From NCBI GenBank assembly GCA_905215645.1, contig CAJMQS010000011.1, forward strand, positions 1-60,473: a DNA stretch of 60,473 nt, written 5' to 3'. The position numbers and the translations under genes are program-made. Positions 47,155 through 55,626 of this stretch are shown piece by piece (position 1 is the stretch's first letter; every line of letters begins with the position of its first letter). Under the pieces are notes generated by a model. That model ran no database searches. It saw only the letters and a list, made by a program, of their open reading frames with translations, and was not told where the DNA came from. Source of the DNA: an uncultured bacterium (lineage in GTDB: Bacteria; Bacillota; Negativicutes; Acidaminococcales; Acidaminococcaceae).

Positions 47155-48330
47155 ATGAAAATCACGAAAATCGATTTGCTCCATGCTTATCCTGTAGAAG
47201 ACGGCTGGCGGCCCTTGTTTGTACGGGTCTACACGGATGAGGGAATCTATGGGGATGGAGAAGCGGCCCTGTCCTATGGGGATGTGGACGAAGCCGCCTT
47301 TGGCATGCTGAAGAACATGGCTCCCATGCTGATCGGCATGGATCCACTGGACCATGAGGTCATCTGGGACAAACTGTACCATTCCTGTTTCTGGGGCCTG
47401 AATGGGGGAACGGTGGTCTTTGCCGGCATCAGTGCTTTCGACATCGCTCTATGGGACATCAAAGGCAAGAAATTCAACGTTCCCTTGTATAAGTTGCTGG
47501 GCGGCAAGCTGCGTCCAAAACTCCGTGCCTATGCCAGCCAGCTGCAGAACGGCTGGGAAGGGAACCGGCATCCGGGCGGACCGGTGGAAGATTATCGGGA
47601 GGCGGCCCGAGAAGCTGTGCGCAGAGGCTTTGATGCTGTCAAATTCAATTTCACTACCTTCCGGGAAGACGGCACCCGGTATGTCCATAATGAACAGGCA
47701 CCTTATATGGACCATGCCTATCTGAATGTGGTGGAATCCCGGATCAAAGCCGTACGGGAAGTCCTGGGGCCTAACGGGGATATTATCCTGGAAAACCACT
47801 GCTATACCGATAAGCAGTCTGCGGTGCGCATGGGGAATATGGCCAAAAAATATGACATCATGTATTTCGAAGAGCCAGTGGCACCCCATGGGGAGCTGCT
47901 CCGGTATGTCCATGAAGAAACCGGACTGCCCGTTGCCAGCGGGGAAAGGATGTATTCCCGGTGGCAGTTCAAGGAACGGATGGACCAAGAAGCCATCCAG
48001 GTGATCCAGCCGGATGTAGGGACTTGCGGAGGGATTACCGAAGTGAAGAAAATCTGTGATATGGCTTATGTGTATGAGACCGCCGTGCAGATCCATGTGT
48101 GTGGAAGTCCGCTGGTCACCGCTGCTTCCCTGCATCTGGAGGCCGTCATTCCCGGTTTCATCATCCACGAATACAATGTGAATACTGCCATGTCAAAAAT
48201 GACGGGTCTGACCAAATACGACTGCCAGCCTGTGCATGGATATATGGAAATCCCCGAACGGCCGGGAATCGGAAATGAAATTGCCGACCAGACCTTCGCC
48301 AACAGCGAAGTGGTCACCATCGGAGAATAA
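47155..48330 (+). CDS. Mandelate racemase/muconate lactonizing family enzyme
   Basis: The 391-residue enolase-superfamily protein has a capping domain (ITKIDLLHAYP...) and a barrel with DAVKFNF, ILENHCYTD, MYFEEPVAP, ASGERMYSRWQFKERM and QPDVGTCGGITE. The galactonate-dehydratase-like signature GERMYSRW is present, though the specific catalytic His or Lys set does not clearly fit any one activity. It may be a dehydratase or racemase for an acid sugar. It starts 29 bases after the NhaC gene with AAAGGGG and is probably the last gene of the unit. Confidence 0.88.
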   Translation: MKITKIDLLHAYPVEDGWRPLFVRVYTDEGIYGDGEAALSYGDVDEAAFGMLKNMAPMLIGMDPLDHEVIWDKLYHSCFWGLNGGTVVFAGISAFDIALWDIKGKKFNVPLYKLLGGKLRPKLRAYASQLQNGWEGNRHPGGPVEDYREAAREAVRRGFDAVKFNFTTFREDGTRYVHNEQAPYMDHAYLNVVESRIKAVREVLGPNGDIILENHCYTDKQSAVRMGNMAKKYDIMYFEEPVAPHGELLRYVHEETGLPVASGERMYSRWQFKERMDQEAIQVIQPDVGTCGGITEVKKICDMAYVYETAVQIHVCGSPLVTAASLHLEAVIPGFIIHEYNVNTAMSKMTGLTKYDCQPVHGYMEIPERPGIGNEIADQTFANSEVVTIGE

Positions 48331-48331
48331 A

Positions 48332-48375
48332 AAGGGGCTGTGAAAAAATGAGAAATCATTTTTTCACAGCCCCTT
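48332..48375. terminator. Very long perfect hairpin terminator
   Basis: A perfect 20-bp stem (48332-48351 with 48356-48375) has a GAAA tetraloop. It contains an AAAAAA/TTTTTT stretch and GGGGCTGTG, and lies two bases after the stop codon. Confidence 0.85.
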
Positions 48376-48604
48376 AGTCTGAAGTCAGAAGCCTCAGGAC
48401 AGGATCCGCCTGGCTGGACGGATCCTTTTGATTCTGTAGAACCAGAATCGAAATCAATCTGAGAGTTTATTTCGTCCAAAGGTTCTACATATTCAAAAAT
48501 TTGCTTGCAAATTTAACCTTCGGCTCCAGACTTCAGACTCCAGACTTGAGCCGCTACGCGGCTCTACAGCTAGGGGGTGTTGCACGCAACGTGCAACACC
48601 TCCC
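48374..48604. repeat. Repeat family B, copy 2
   Basis: The segment repeats 10,736-10,987 at about 90% identity by eye, with the same four inverted repeats (GGATCCG...CGGATCC, AAATTTGCTTGCAAATTT, GAGCCGC...GCGGCTC, GGTGTTGCAC...GTGCAACACC). It lies between two convergent genes and its last hairpin (followed by TCCCTTTTT) can stop transcription. Confidence 0.8.
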
Positions 48605-48608
48605 TTTT

Positions 48609-49370
48609 TCATATCTCATATTCCTTCCTGACCTTCTCCACATGTTTTGCCATCCCTTCCGGAGGCAGCTTGGCGTATTCCAATACCAGGCGGGCTTCCG
48701 GGGCCTTTTCTTTCAGGGCCTCAAAGAAGGGGACCCACTGGATGGTCCCATTTCCCAGATATTGGTGCTGGTCTCCGGTACCATCGTTGTCGTGGAGGTG
48801 GCAGCCTTTCAGCCTATGCCCCAGAGCCCGGACAGTGGCGGCTAGGTCCCAGCCGTTTACATGGGCGTGGCCCACATCTAACAGGAACCCCGCTTCCGGA
48901 AAGATCTGAGGCAGTTCCAGGAACTGTTCCCGGTCGAAGAGCAGACTGCTAGAAGGCCGGAGCCCTACGTTTTCAATGACGGGAGTGACACCCATTTCTT
49001 TGCCCAATTGGAGCAGTAGGACCAGTTTCTGGACCACCCGCTGCCGGAGTACAAAGGAATCTTCCTCCGGAAGAGCCTCGTTGGTGTGGACCACCACAAA
49101 TTCCGCTCCGATCTTCTGGGCATACCGGAAGGTGTCCAGGAACACTTCCAGGAACCGGACATTTTCGTCCACCGCCAAGTTTACCTGGACGCAGGGGCCG
49201 TGGACGCTGACCCCGTTCTGCCTGTCTTCCAGCATTAGGGGCAGCACCGTATCCCAGTAGGCGGGAGTGCCGAATTCATAGAAAAATTCCAGGCCGCAGG
49301 TTCTGGGCAGCCCACAGAAATCGTGATACCGGAACCCGGCATAGGCCAGGTCGCTGATGGAAAGTTTCAT
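48609..49370 (-). CDS. Sugar phosphate isomerase/epimerase-like TIM barrel
   Basis: The 253-residue protein matches the AP-endonuclease-family-2/xylose-isomerase-like barrel: LAYAGFRYHDFCGLP, EFVVVHTNEALPEED, PVIENVGLRPSSSLLF, FLLDVGHAHVNGWDL and LKGCHLHDNDGTGDQHQYLGNG with metal ligands. It overlaps the upstream ABC ATPase gene by four bases (ATGA). It likely modifies a sugar imported by the linked transporter. Confidence 0.88.
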   Translation of the reverse strand: MKLSISDLAYAGFRYHDFCGLPRTCGLEFFYEFGTPAYWDTVLPLMLEDRQNGVSVHGPCVQVNLAVDENVRFLEVFLDTFRYAQKIGAEFVVVHTNEALPEEDSFVLRQRVVQKLVLLLQLGKEMGVTPVIENVGLRPSSSLLFDREQFLELPQIFPEAGFLLDVGHAHVNGWDLAATVRALGHRLKGCHLHDNDGTGDQHQYLGNGTIQWVPFFEALKEKAPEARLVLEYAKLPPEGMAKHVEKVRKEYEI

Positions 49371-50437
49371 AACAGTTCCTCCTTCGTTCCGTCAAAGAAA
49401 CAGGCATCCTGCCAGTCAAAGGCAATGCCCAGGGCGTCTTCCGGCATGGGAGCCGGGCTGCTTACCTGGAGCTTTTCGCCGGTAGGCAGTTCCAGATAAG
49501 TGATCCAGTGGCTTCCCAGGTCTTCGGTGTAGATTTTTTTGGCCGGGATCATAGGTTGGTTGGAAAATCGGCATTTTTCTGGCCGGATTCCCAGGATCAC
49601 TCGGTCCTGGAGTCTGAGCTTCTCTTCCACAAAGGCCGGTACGGGAAGCCGGTGGTCTCCCCATTGGAGGATATCCGTATGGACCTGGGCAGGCAGCAGG
49701 TTCATGGCCGGAGTGCCGATGAACTGGGCCACAAAGGTGTTGGCCGGTCGGTGATACACTTCTTCCGGAGTACCAATCTGCTGGAGAGTCCCTTGGTTGA
49801 TGATGGCGATCCGGGTGGCTACGGTCATGGCTTCTACCTGGTCGTGGGTCACATAGATCATGGTGGGGTTGTAGAGCTGATGGATCTTCACCAGCTGGGT
49901 CCGGGCCTGCTGGCGCAGCTTGGCATCCAGGTTGGAAAGAGGTTCATCCAGCAGAAAGTAGGGAGCCTTTTTCACAATGGCCCGGGCTAGGGCTACCCGC
50001 TGTTTCTGTCCCCCGGAAAGTTCTTTGGGGTAGCGCTGGGTCAATCCGTCCAACTGGAGGATCTCCACTGCCTGGTTGGTCCGCTGGGCGATTTCCTTGG
50101 GGTCCAGTTTCTGGATCTGCAGGCCGAAGGTGATGTTGTCCCATACAGTCATGTGGGGATAGAGCGCATAGCTTTGGAACACCATGGCGATGTTCCGTTC
50201 TCCGGGAGCCAGGTCGTTGACCCGGGTGCCGCCCATGTACAGGTCACCGCTGGTGATGGATTCCAGTCCGGCAATCATCCGCAGGGTGGTGGTCTTGCCG
50301 CAGCCGGAAGGTCCCAGGAGGATCAGCCGTTCTCCGGGCTGGATGGAAAAATCCAGGTCCCGGACCACCTGATTGGTGCCGTAGACTTTGGAAACATGAT
50401 GGAAGGTGAGACCGGAAGAAGAAGTATTTTCTTGCAT
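49367..50437 (-). CDS. ugpC: ABC transporter ATP-binding protein, UgpC/MsmK type
   Basis: The 356-residue ATPase has Walker A LLGPSGCGKTTT, ELSGGQKQRVALARA signature, Walker B YFLLDEPLSNLD, an H-loop THD and a C-terminal TOBE-like region (IGTPAMNLLPAQV, GIRPEKCRF). It powers the sugar/glycerol-phosphate-type importer encoded upstream in the same operon. Order is binding protein, permease, permease, ATPase, isomerase. Confidence 0.94.
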   Translation of the reverse strand: MQENTSSSGLTFHHVSKVYGTNQVVRDLDFSIQPGERLILLGPSGCGKTTTLRMIAGLESITSGDLYMGGTRVNDLAPGERNIAMVFQSYALYPHMTVWDNITFGLQIQKLDPKEIAQRTNQAVEILQLDGLTQRYPKELSGGQKQRVALARAIVKKAPYFLLDEPLSNLDAKLRQQARTQLVKIHQLYNPTMIYVTHDQVEAMTVATRIAIINQGTLQQIGTPEEVYHRPANTFVAQFIGTPAMNLLPAQVHTDILQWGDHRLPVPAFVEEKLRLQDRVILGIRPEKCRFSNQPMIPAKKIYTEDLGSHWITYLELPTGEKLQVSSPAPMPEDALGIAFDWQDACFFDGTKEELL

Positions 50438-50449
50438 GGCATTGTCCTT

Positions 50450-51289
50450 TCAGCCCTTCATGCCTGACTGCATGAAGGTATTGAGAATGAATTTCTGGGT
50501 GAACAGATACAGGATCAGAGGCGGCAGGGTGGTGAACATGGCTACGGCCATGGCGATGCCCCATTCGCTGCCTCCTTCGGCGCTGATGAACATCTGGAGG
50601 GCCAGGGGCAGGGTATAGTTGTCCCGGTCCGCCAGGATCAAAAGCGGCCAGAAGTATTCATTCCAAGAATTGATGAAGAAAAAGATACTAGTGGCAAAGA
50701 TGGAAGGTTTTACCAGGGGCAGGATGATCCACCGAAGGATGGTAAAGGGGGTGGCCCCGTCCAGCCGGGAGGCTTCCAGGAGCGCTCGGGGGATGCCCCG
50801 CATGGTTTGGCGCAGGAGGAAGATTCCCATGCCGTCTGCCAGTTCCGGCAGGATGACACCCCAGGGATTGTTCAGGAGACCCATTTTGCTCATGAGCAGG
50901 TAGTTAGGCATCACCAGCACTGTGGTGGGGATGAAGAAGGTCAGCAGCATGGCGGAAAAGAGTTTTTCTTTCCCCCGGAATTCATAATAGACGAAGGCGA
51001 AAGCGGCCAGAAGGCTGGTGGCCAATTTCCCCAGGGTTACGATGACAGCGATATACAGGGTGTTCCCCAGGTACTGGTAGAAGGGGAACTTTTCCAGCAC
51101 CACTTCATAGTTGGCCATGGTGGGAGGCCAGGAAAAGGGATTCAAAGAGGCCTGGAAAATCTGGTTCATATCCTTGAAGGAAGTGGAGAACATGAACAGC
51201 AGGGGATAGAGCATGAGGAAAGCAGCCAGCCCCATGACGAGGATCCAGCCTTTTTCCCACAGGGATGAAGCAGGTTCAGGATTGTGCAT
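50450..51289 (-). CDS. ABC transporter permease, UgpE/MalG type
   Basis: The 279-residue protein has six helices, the EAA loop ALLEASRLDGATPFTILRWIILPLVKPS, typical of the MalG/UgpE family (inner-membrane domain of carbohydrate importers). The start at 51289 follows GAGGAGG; seven codons upstream another ATG overlaps the previous gene stop but has a poorer site. The opening LVMGLAAFLMLYPLLFMFSTSFKDMNQIF is characteristic. Confidence 0.92.
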   Translation of the reverse strand: MHNPEPASSLWEKGWILVMGLAAFLMLYPLLFMFSTSFKDMNQIFQASLNPFSWPPTMANYEVVLEKFPFYQYLGNTLYIAVIVTLGKLATSLLAAFAFVYYEFRGKEKLFSAMLLTFFIPTTVLVMPNYLLMSKMGLLNNPWGVILPELADGMGIFLLRQTMRGIPRALLEASRLDGATPFTILRWIILPLVKPSIFATSIFFFINSWNEYFWPLLILADRDNYTLPLALQMFISAEGGSEWGIAMAVAMFTTLPPLILYLFTQKFILNTFMQSGMKG

Positions 51290-51299
51290 GACAGCCTCC

Positions 51300-52199
51300 T
51301 CAGTTTTCATAATGGACCCGTTTGTCCAGGAAACGGGCTTTCAAGAACAGGAAAATCACGTAGACGGCCATACACAGCATGGCAAAGGCAGCGCTTTTCC
51401 CAGTCTGGAAAAAGACCAGGGCATACTGGTAGACGATATAGACGATGTTGGAGCTGCCCTGGTCCGGGCCCCCCTGGGTCAGCATGTTGGTAGGCACCAG
51501 CATGTACTGGAGACCGAAGATGATGGTGATGGTGAACACGTAGAGGGCAGTAGGGGAAGTCATGGGCACGATCACCTTCCGGAAAATGGTCCAGTTGGAG
51601 GCATTTTCCAGTTTGGCCGCCTCGATCAGTTCCCGAGGCACGGAAACCATGGCGGCAATCAGTACGATCAGGTTATAGCCGAAGGCTTTCCAGCCGATGA
51701 TGGTGGACAGAGCAAAGATCACCAGCCCGCTTTCTTTGAACCAGCGGGGACTTTCCATGTCAAAAGTCTTCAGCACCAGGGATATCGGCCCGGCCAGTGG
51801 GTTGTACATCCACAGGAAGATGATGCTGGCCACCGCCAGGGAGATGGTGCTGGGCAGGAAGAATACCGAACGGAACAGGGCCTGGGCCTTTTTGTTCCCG
51901 ATCAGCTGGGTGAGCACAAAGGCGAATCCGTAGGGCAGCAGGAAGTTGAATATGAGGAGGAGCACCACCAGTACCCCGGTGTTCCCCAAGATTTTGCCGA
52001 ATTCCTTGCTGGCAAAGATCTGCTGGTAGTTGGAAAGTCCCACGAATTTCATGGTGGGGCTGATCATGTTCCACTGGAAGAAGCTCAGGTAGGCGTCTTC
52101 CAGCAAAGGTCGGTAATAAAAAATAGCAAACACCAGGACGGCAGGGAGCAGGTAGAGCCAGGCACGGTTCCCGCTAGTCCGGGAGGAAGAATGGAGCAT
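51300..52199 (-). CDS. ABC transporter permease, UgpA/MalF type
   Basis: The 299-residue protein has the EAA loop ELIEAAKLENASNWTIFRKVIVPMTSP and six helices, the typical partner of UgpE. The start at 52199 is chosen because AGAAGG is six bases upstream; the 15-codon upstream extension is hydrophilic and lacks such a site. The stop is about ten bases before the next permease start. Confidence 0.92.
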   Translation of the reverse strand: MLHSSSRTSGNRAWLYLLPAVLVFAIFYYRPLLEDAYLSFFQWNMISPTMKFVGLSNYQQIFASKEFGKILGNTGVLVVLLLIFNFLLPYGFAFVLTQLIGNKKAQALFRSVFFLPSTISLAVASIIFLWMYNPLAGPISLVLKTFDMESPRWFKESGLVIFALSTIIGWKAFGYNLIVLIAAMVSVPRELIEAAKLENASNWTIFRKVIVPMTSPTALYVFTITIIFGLQYMLVPTNMLTQGGPDQGSSNIVYIVYQYALVFFQTGKSAAFAMLCMAVYVIFLFLKARFLDKRVHYEN

Positions 52200-52422
52200 A
52201 GGATACCTTCTTTCGTTAATAAAAGGGGGTGTGAAAAAATTCACACCCCGGTCGCGGGCCGCGAGTCTCGGGTCGCGAGCCTGGACGTTTCATCCGTTTG
52301 TCTTTTTCTATATGAGGATCGGACAAAATCCACTGGAATTTGTAAAACCTCATCTTTGGCTTGCACCAACAAGCCCGCGACTTATGACCCGTGACCAGAG
52401 AGGCTGCTGGGCAGCCTCTCTT
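52200..52422. other. Spacer with GC-rich repeats splitting the ABC operon
   Basis: A perfect hairpin (52,226-52,235 with 52,240-52,249, GGGGTGTGAA/TTCACACCCC) precedes degenerate TCGCGGGCCGCGAG repeats. Another hairpin GAGAGGCTGC/GCAGCCTCTC sits at about 52,398-52,420, next to the binding-protein gene. The reverse strand has a short open coding-like stretch with no start. No gene is called. The block may separate expression of the binding protein from the permeases. Confidence 0.55.
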
Positions 52423-53718
52423 TTACAGCAGTTCGTTGACCTTTGCTGCGGTTTCCTGGAGGGCCTGGGCGGCGGGTTCCTTGCCGCTTAAGATCACGTC
52501 CCGGACATCGATCAGCAGCTGTTCCGCTTTGAGGCCGTTCTGGCCGGGGAAGCTGGCCCATTTCACCAAGTTGGGCATGGTGGACAGGGCGGCCTGGATG
52601 TTTTTGTTGGAATCGATGACTTCCTTGAAAGCCCCTTCCTTGTCCATGCCTTTGCGGGGCGGCAGGTAGCCGGTGCCAGTAGACCATTTGGTCAGGGCAT
52701 CATTGGATTCCAGATATTTGATGAATTCCCAGGCAGCTTTCTGTTTGGCCGGATCCTTGGAGAAGCACATCAGGAAGTTGCCCCCTGCAGGGACTTTCCG
52801 AGGTTTGCCTTGGAACACAGGGAAAGGAGCAGCCACCACTTTGAAGTTGGCGCTCTTTTCAAAGTTGGCCCGTTTGCCGATGGTGGTGCACACCATACCC
52901 ACTTTGCCAGACAGGTATGCTTGGAATCCTTCTTCGTTGGTGGCATGGAGTCCGCTGCCGTCTTTTACCATGTCAGCTAGCAGCTGGTAAGCTTGGGCAG
53001 CTTCTGGACTGTCGAAGGCTGCACGGACTTTGCCGTTTTCTTTTTTCAGCATGGCTCCGCCGTTGGATTCGATCAGAGCCTGCTGGGCCCAGTTATCCGC
53101 ATATTCCTGCATGAAGAACCCGGCGTTCCCCGTCTTGGCTTTGATGGTTTCCGCTGCTTTCTTCACTTCATCCCAGGTCTTGGGAGGGTTGTCCGGATCC
53201 AGGCCAGCTTGTTTGAACAGATCCGGGTTGATGTAGAGTACGGGAACAGAAACGGAATAGGGAAGACCGATCTGTTTGCCGTCTTCGGTCTGGGCCAGAG
53301 CCAGCACGTTGGGCAGGAAGTTGTCCTTCAGGAAGTTCTTGTCCTTGTCGTCTTGTTTGGCCAGGTCGTTCAGATCAGTGTACTTCAGGTTGTCATTGGC
53401 ATAGTTCAGATAGCTGTAACCCATCTGGACCACGTCCGGATTCTTGCCGGAAGCCATGGCCGCCTGGAGATTCTGGGTCAGGCCCTTGTACATGTCCGGA
53501 TTGTATTTGGCGGTGACTTCGATATTCGGATGGGATTTGTTGAATTCATCCACCAGCTGTTTCACCGTAGCGCCTCCGAAGCTTTCAGAAGCCACATGCC
53601 AGTATTCGATTTTCACTTTCTTGTCAGCACTCTTGGATCCAGTGCTGCTTCCGCACCCCAGTACCCCCAGGGAAAGGACCCCAGCCAAGGCCAGCGCCAT
53701 CGTTTTTTTCCAGTTCAT
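52423..53718 (-). CDS. ABC transporter substrate-binding lipoprotein, UgpB-like
   Basis: The 431-residue protein has a signal peptide with lipobox GVLGC (Cys22) after MNWKKTMALALAGVL and a type 1 extracellular solute-binding domain (IEYWHVASESFGGATVKQLVDEF, DVVQMGYS, IGLPYSVSVPVLYINPDLFKQAGLDP). It delivers sugar or glycerol-phosphate derivatives to the permeases. Specificity for glycerol-3-phosphate cannot be shown. It is the first gene of the reverse-strand operon. Confidence 0.92.
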   Translation of the reverse strand: MNWKKTMALALAGVLSLGVLGCGSSTGSKSADKKVKIEYWHVASESFGGATVKQLVDEFNKSHPNIEVTAKYNPDMYKGLTQNLQAAMASGKNPDVVQMGYSYLNYANDNLKYTDLNDLAKQDDKDKNFLKDNFLPNVLALAQTEDGKQIGLPYSVSVPVLYINPDLFKQAGLDPDNPPKTWDEVKKAAETIKAKTGNAGFFMQEYADNWAQQALIESNGGAMLKKENGKVRAAFDSPEAAQAYQLLADMVKDGSGLHATNEEGFQAYLSGKVGMVCTTIGKRANFEKSANFKVVAAPFPVFQGKPRKVPAGGNFLMCFSKDPAKQKAAWEFIKYLESNDALTKWSTGTGYLPPRKGMDKEGAFKEVIDSNKNIQAALSTMPNLVKWASFPGQNGLKAEQLLIDVRDVILSGKEPAAQALQETAAKVNELL

Positions 53719-53749
53719 TCCGTTACCTCCCTATCAGTCATTACAATGA

Positions 53750-53765
53750 TTTGTTTGGAAACAAA
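53750..53765. promoter_or_regulatory. Operator-like inverted repeat upstream of UgpB-like gene
   Basis: TTTGTTT and AAACAAA pair perfectly with GG between them, about 30 bases upstream of the ATG at 53,718. It lacks the central CG of a typical cre site. Confidence 0.4.
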
Positions 53766-53853
53766 ATCAGTATATGAAAATAAGGTAAAGGTTTCGCAGT
53801 CCATAAGTAAAAATGATGTAATTTATGGCAGTACTTTGTAAAGTTCTGTAAGA

Positions 53854-53882
53854 TTGCATTCCCCAGGTTAGCTTGGTATAAT
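53854..53882 (+). promoter_or_regulatory. Promoter for microprotein and dipeptidase
   Basis: TTGCAT (53854-53859) and TATAAT (53877-53882) are 17 bases apart. Confidence 0.82.
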
Positions 53883-53926
53883 AAAGAAAAAGCGGCAGGG
53901 AAGGACCTGCAAGGGGGTATCCATCC

Positions 53927-54007
53927 ATGAAACAGCATAAATTCTGGGCCTGGGCCACGGTCTTTGCCTTTGCCATGACCATGTTCACTGGGATGAAGAG
54001 AAAATAA
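53927..54007 (+). CDS. 26-aa membrane microprotein
   Basis: ATG at 53927 follows AAGGGGGT and an excellent promoter. The product (MKQHKFWAWATVFAFAMTMF...TGMKRK) has basic ends around a hydrophobic, aromatic core, so it should span the membrane once. Very similar KHxFWAW...MTxxTGxKxK peptides occur in other Firmicutes as I recall them, sometimes listed as DUF6219, but this is from memory. A hairpin follows at once, then the dipeptidase gene. Function is unknown. Confidence 0.6.
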   Translation: MKQHKFWAWATVFAFAMTMFTGMKRK

Positions 54008-54045
54008 AAAAGGAGGCTGCTGCAGATGCGGCAGCCTCTCCTGTA
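54008..54045 (+). terminator. Hairpin between microprotein and dipeptidase
   Basis: GGAGGCTGCTGC pairs with GCGGCAGCCTCTCC around AGAT, but only CTGTAT follows, not a T-run. It may attenuate transcription into the dipeptidase gene. Confidence 0.55.
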
Positions 54046-54064
54046 TATGAAAGGAGACGGGACA

Positions 54065-55531
54065 ATGCCTTGTACCACATTATTAGTAGGAAAGAATGCA
54101 ACCGTTGACGGATCCACCATGATGGCCCGGAACGAAGATTCTCCTTCTGGGAAGTTCACTTCCAAGAGATTCATCGTGGTCCAGCCAGAGGATCAGCCCC
54201 GGCATTATAAGAGCGTGATTTCCCAGGTGGAAATCGATCTGCCGGACAATCCCCTCCGGTATACGGCCATGCCCAATGCCCAGGCCACGGAAGGAATCTG
54301 GGGGGAAGCGGGGATCAACGCCGCCAATGTGGCTATGACGGAGACCGAGACCATCACCTCCAATCCCCGGGTCTTGGGGGCCGATCCCCTGGTGCCAGGA
54401 GGCATTGGAGAAGAGGACCTTTTGACCTTGGTACTGCCCTACATCCGGTCCGCTCGGGAAGGGGTACTGCGTCTGGGAAGCCTGTTGGAACAGTACGGCA
54501 CCTATGAAATGAACGGCATCGGGTTCCAGGATGTGGACGAAGTCTGGTGGCTGGAAAGCATCGGCGGCCATCACTGGATTGCCAAGCGGGTGCCTGATGA
54601 TGAGGCGGTGGTGATGCCCAACCAGCAGGGCATCGATTTCCTGGATCTGGCAGATGCCCTGGGAGCGGGGAAGGACAACCTGTGCTCCCGGGATCTGGCA
54701 GCCTTTATTGAAGAAAACCATCTGGACTTGACCCTGGCAGATGACCGGGAAGGCCCGGTGACGGAAGATACGGCTTTTGACTGCCGGTCTGCCTTTGGCA
54801 GCCACGATGATGCGGACCATACTTATAATACCCCTCGAGCCTGGTACATGCTCCGGTGCCTGATTCCCTTCAGCATCCAGTGGGAAGGCACGGAAGTCCC
54901 TTTCCATCCGGAAGATGACGACCTGCCTTGGTCCGTGGAACCGGACCGGAAGGTGACGGTGGAAGATGTGAAATACATCCTCAGCAGCCACTACCAGGGG
55001 ACTCCTTACGACCCCTACGGCCACAAGGGGGATGGGAGCCTTCGAGGAAAATACCGTCCCATCGGCATCAACCGGACCAATTTCCTGGCCCTCACCCAGC
55101 TGCGGCCGGACCTGCCGGAAGACCGGCGGGCGGTGGAATGGATCGCCGAAGGGTGCAACGTGTTCAATGCCTTTGTACCATTTTATACCAATGTGGACAG
55201 GACTCCGGAGTATCTGGCGGTGACGGACGAAGAACCGGATTCCAATCAGTTCTATTGGGCTAACCGTCTCATCGGGGCCTTGGCCGATGCCCATTTCGGA
55301 GCCTGTGCCAACCTGATCGAACGGTACCAGAACAAAGTGGCTGCCCGGGCTCATGCCCTGCTGAAGGAAGGGGACCGGGGAGAAACTGGGGAAAATCCGA
55401 ATCTGTACTTGGAAGCAAGGAACGAAAAAATGGCCGCTATGGCTAAAGAAGAGACCCAAAAAGTCCTGGGTCAGGTGCTCTACGCTGCCAGCAACGGGAT
55501 GAAGAACGGATTTGCACGGTCGGATGCGTGA
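54065..55531 (+). CDS. C69 family dipeptidase (PepD-like)
   Basis: The 488-residue N-terminal nucleophile hydrolase begins MPCTTLLVGKNATVDGS; Cys3 is the expected nucleophile after removal of the first residues. MMARNEDSP, GINAANVAMTETETI and FGSHDDADHTYNTPRAWYMLR match the C69 family, which splits dipeptides. It fits the amino-acid/peptide lifestyle. ATG at 54065 follows AGGAGACGG. A weak promoter is shared with the microprotein gene. Confidence 0.94.
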   Translation: MPCTTLLVGKNATVDGSTMMARNEDSPSGKFTSKRFIVVQPEDQPRHYKSVISQVEIDLPDNPLRYTAMPNAQATEGIWGEAGINAANVAMTETETITSNPRVLGADPLVPGGIGEEDLLTLVLPYIRSAREGVLRLGSLLEQYGTYEMNGIGFQDVDEVWWLESIGGHHWIAKRVPDDEAVVMPNQQGIDFLDLADALGAGKDNLCSRDLAAFIEENHLDLTLADDREGPVTEDTAFDCRSAFGSHDDADHTYNTPRAWYMLRCLIPFSIQWEGTEVPFHPEDDDLPWSVEPDRKVTVEDVKYILSSHYQGTPYDPYGHKGDGSLRGKYRPIGINRTNFLALTQLRPDLPEDRRAVEWIAEGCNVFNAFVPFYTNVDRTPEYLAVTDEEPDSNQFYWANRLIGALADAHFGACANLIERYQNKVAARAHALLKEGDRGETGENPNLYLEARNEKMAAMAKEETQKVLGQVLYAASNGMKNGFARSDA

Positions 55532-55585
55532 GCCGCTTTGCGGCTCACTATAAAAGGGGGTGCTGCGTAAGCGGCATCCCCTTTT
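55528..55585 (+). terminator. Double hairpin terminator
   Basis: The first hairpin (GTGAGCCGC ttt GCGGCTCAC) overlaps the dipeptidase stop; the second (GGGGTGCTGC gtaa GCGGCATCCCC) ends in TTTTG. The same two-hairpin order occurs at the end of repeat B. Confidence 0.8.
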
Positions 55586-55626
55586 GTGGTATAATAAAAA
55601 CAACAACGACTATTGGAGGGATTGTC

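Noticed and set aside
48066..48479. A 137-codon reverse-strand frame spanning the enolase gene end and repeat B
   Set aside because: Most of it is antisense to the enolase-superfamily gene and it reads through a 20-bp hairpin; only the short conserved piece within repeat B is of interest.
53750..53765. Catabolite-responsive element (cre)
   Set aside because: The palindrome lacks the central CG and the consensus of cre sites; it is kept only as an operator-like repeat.
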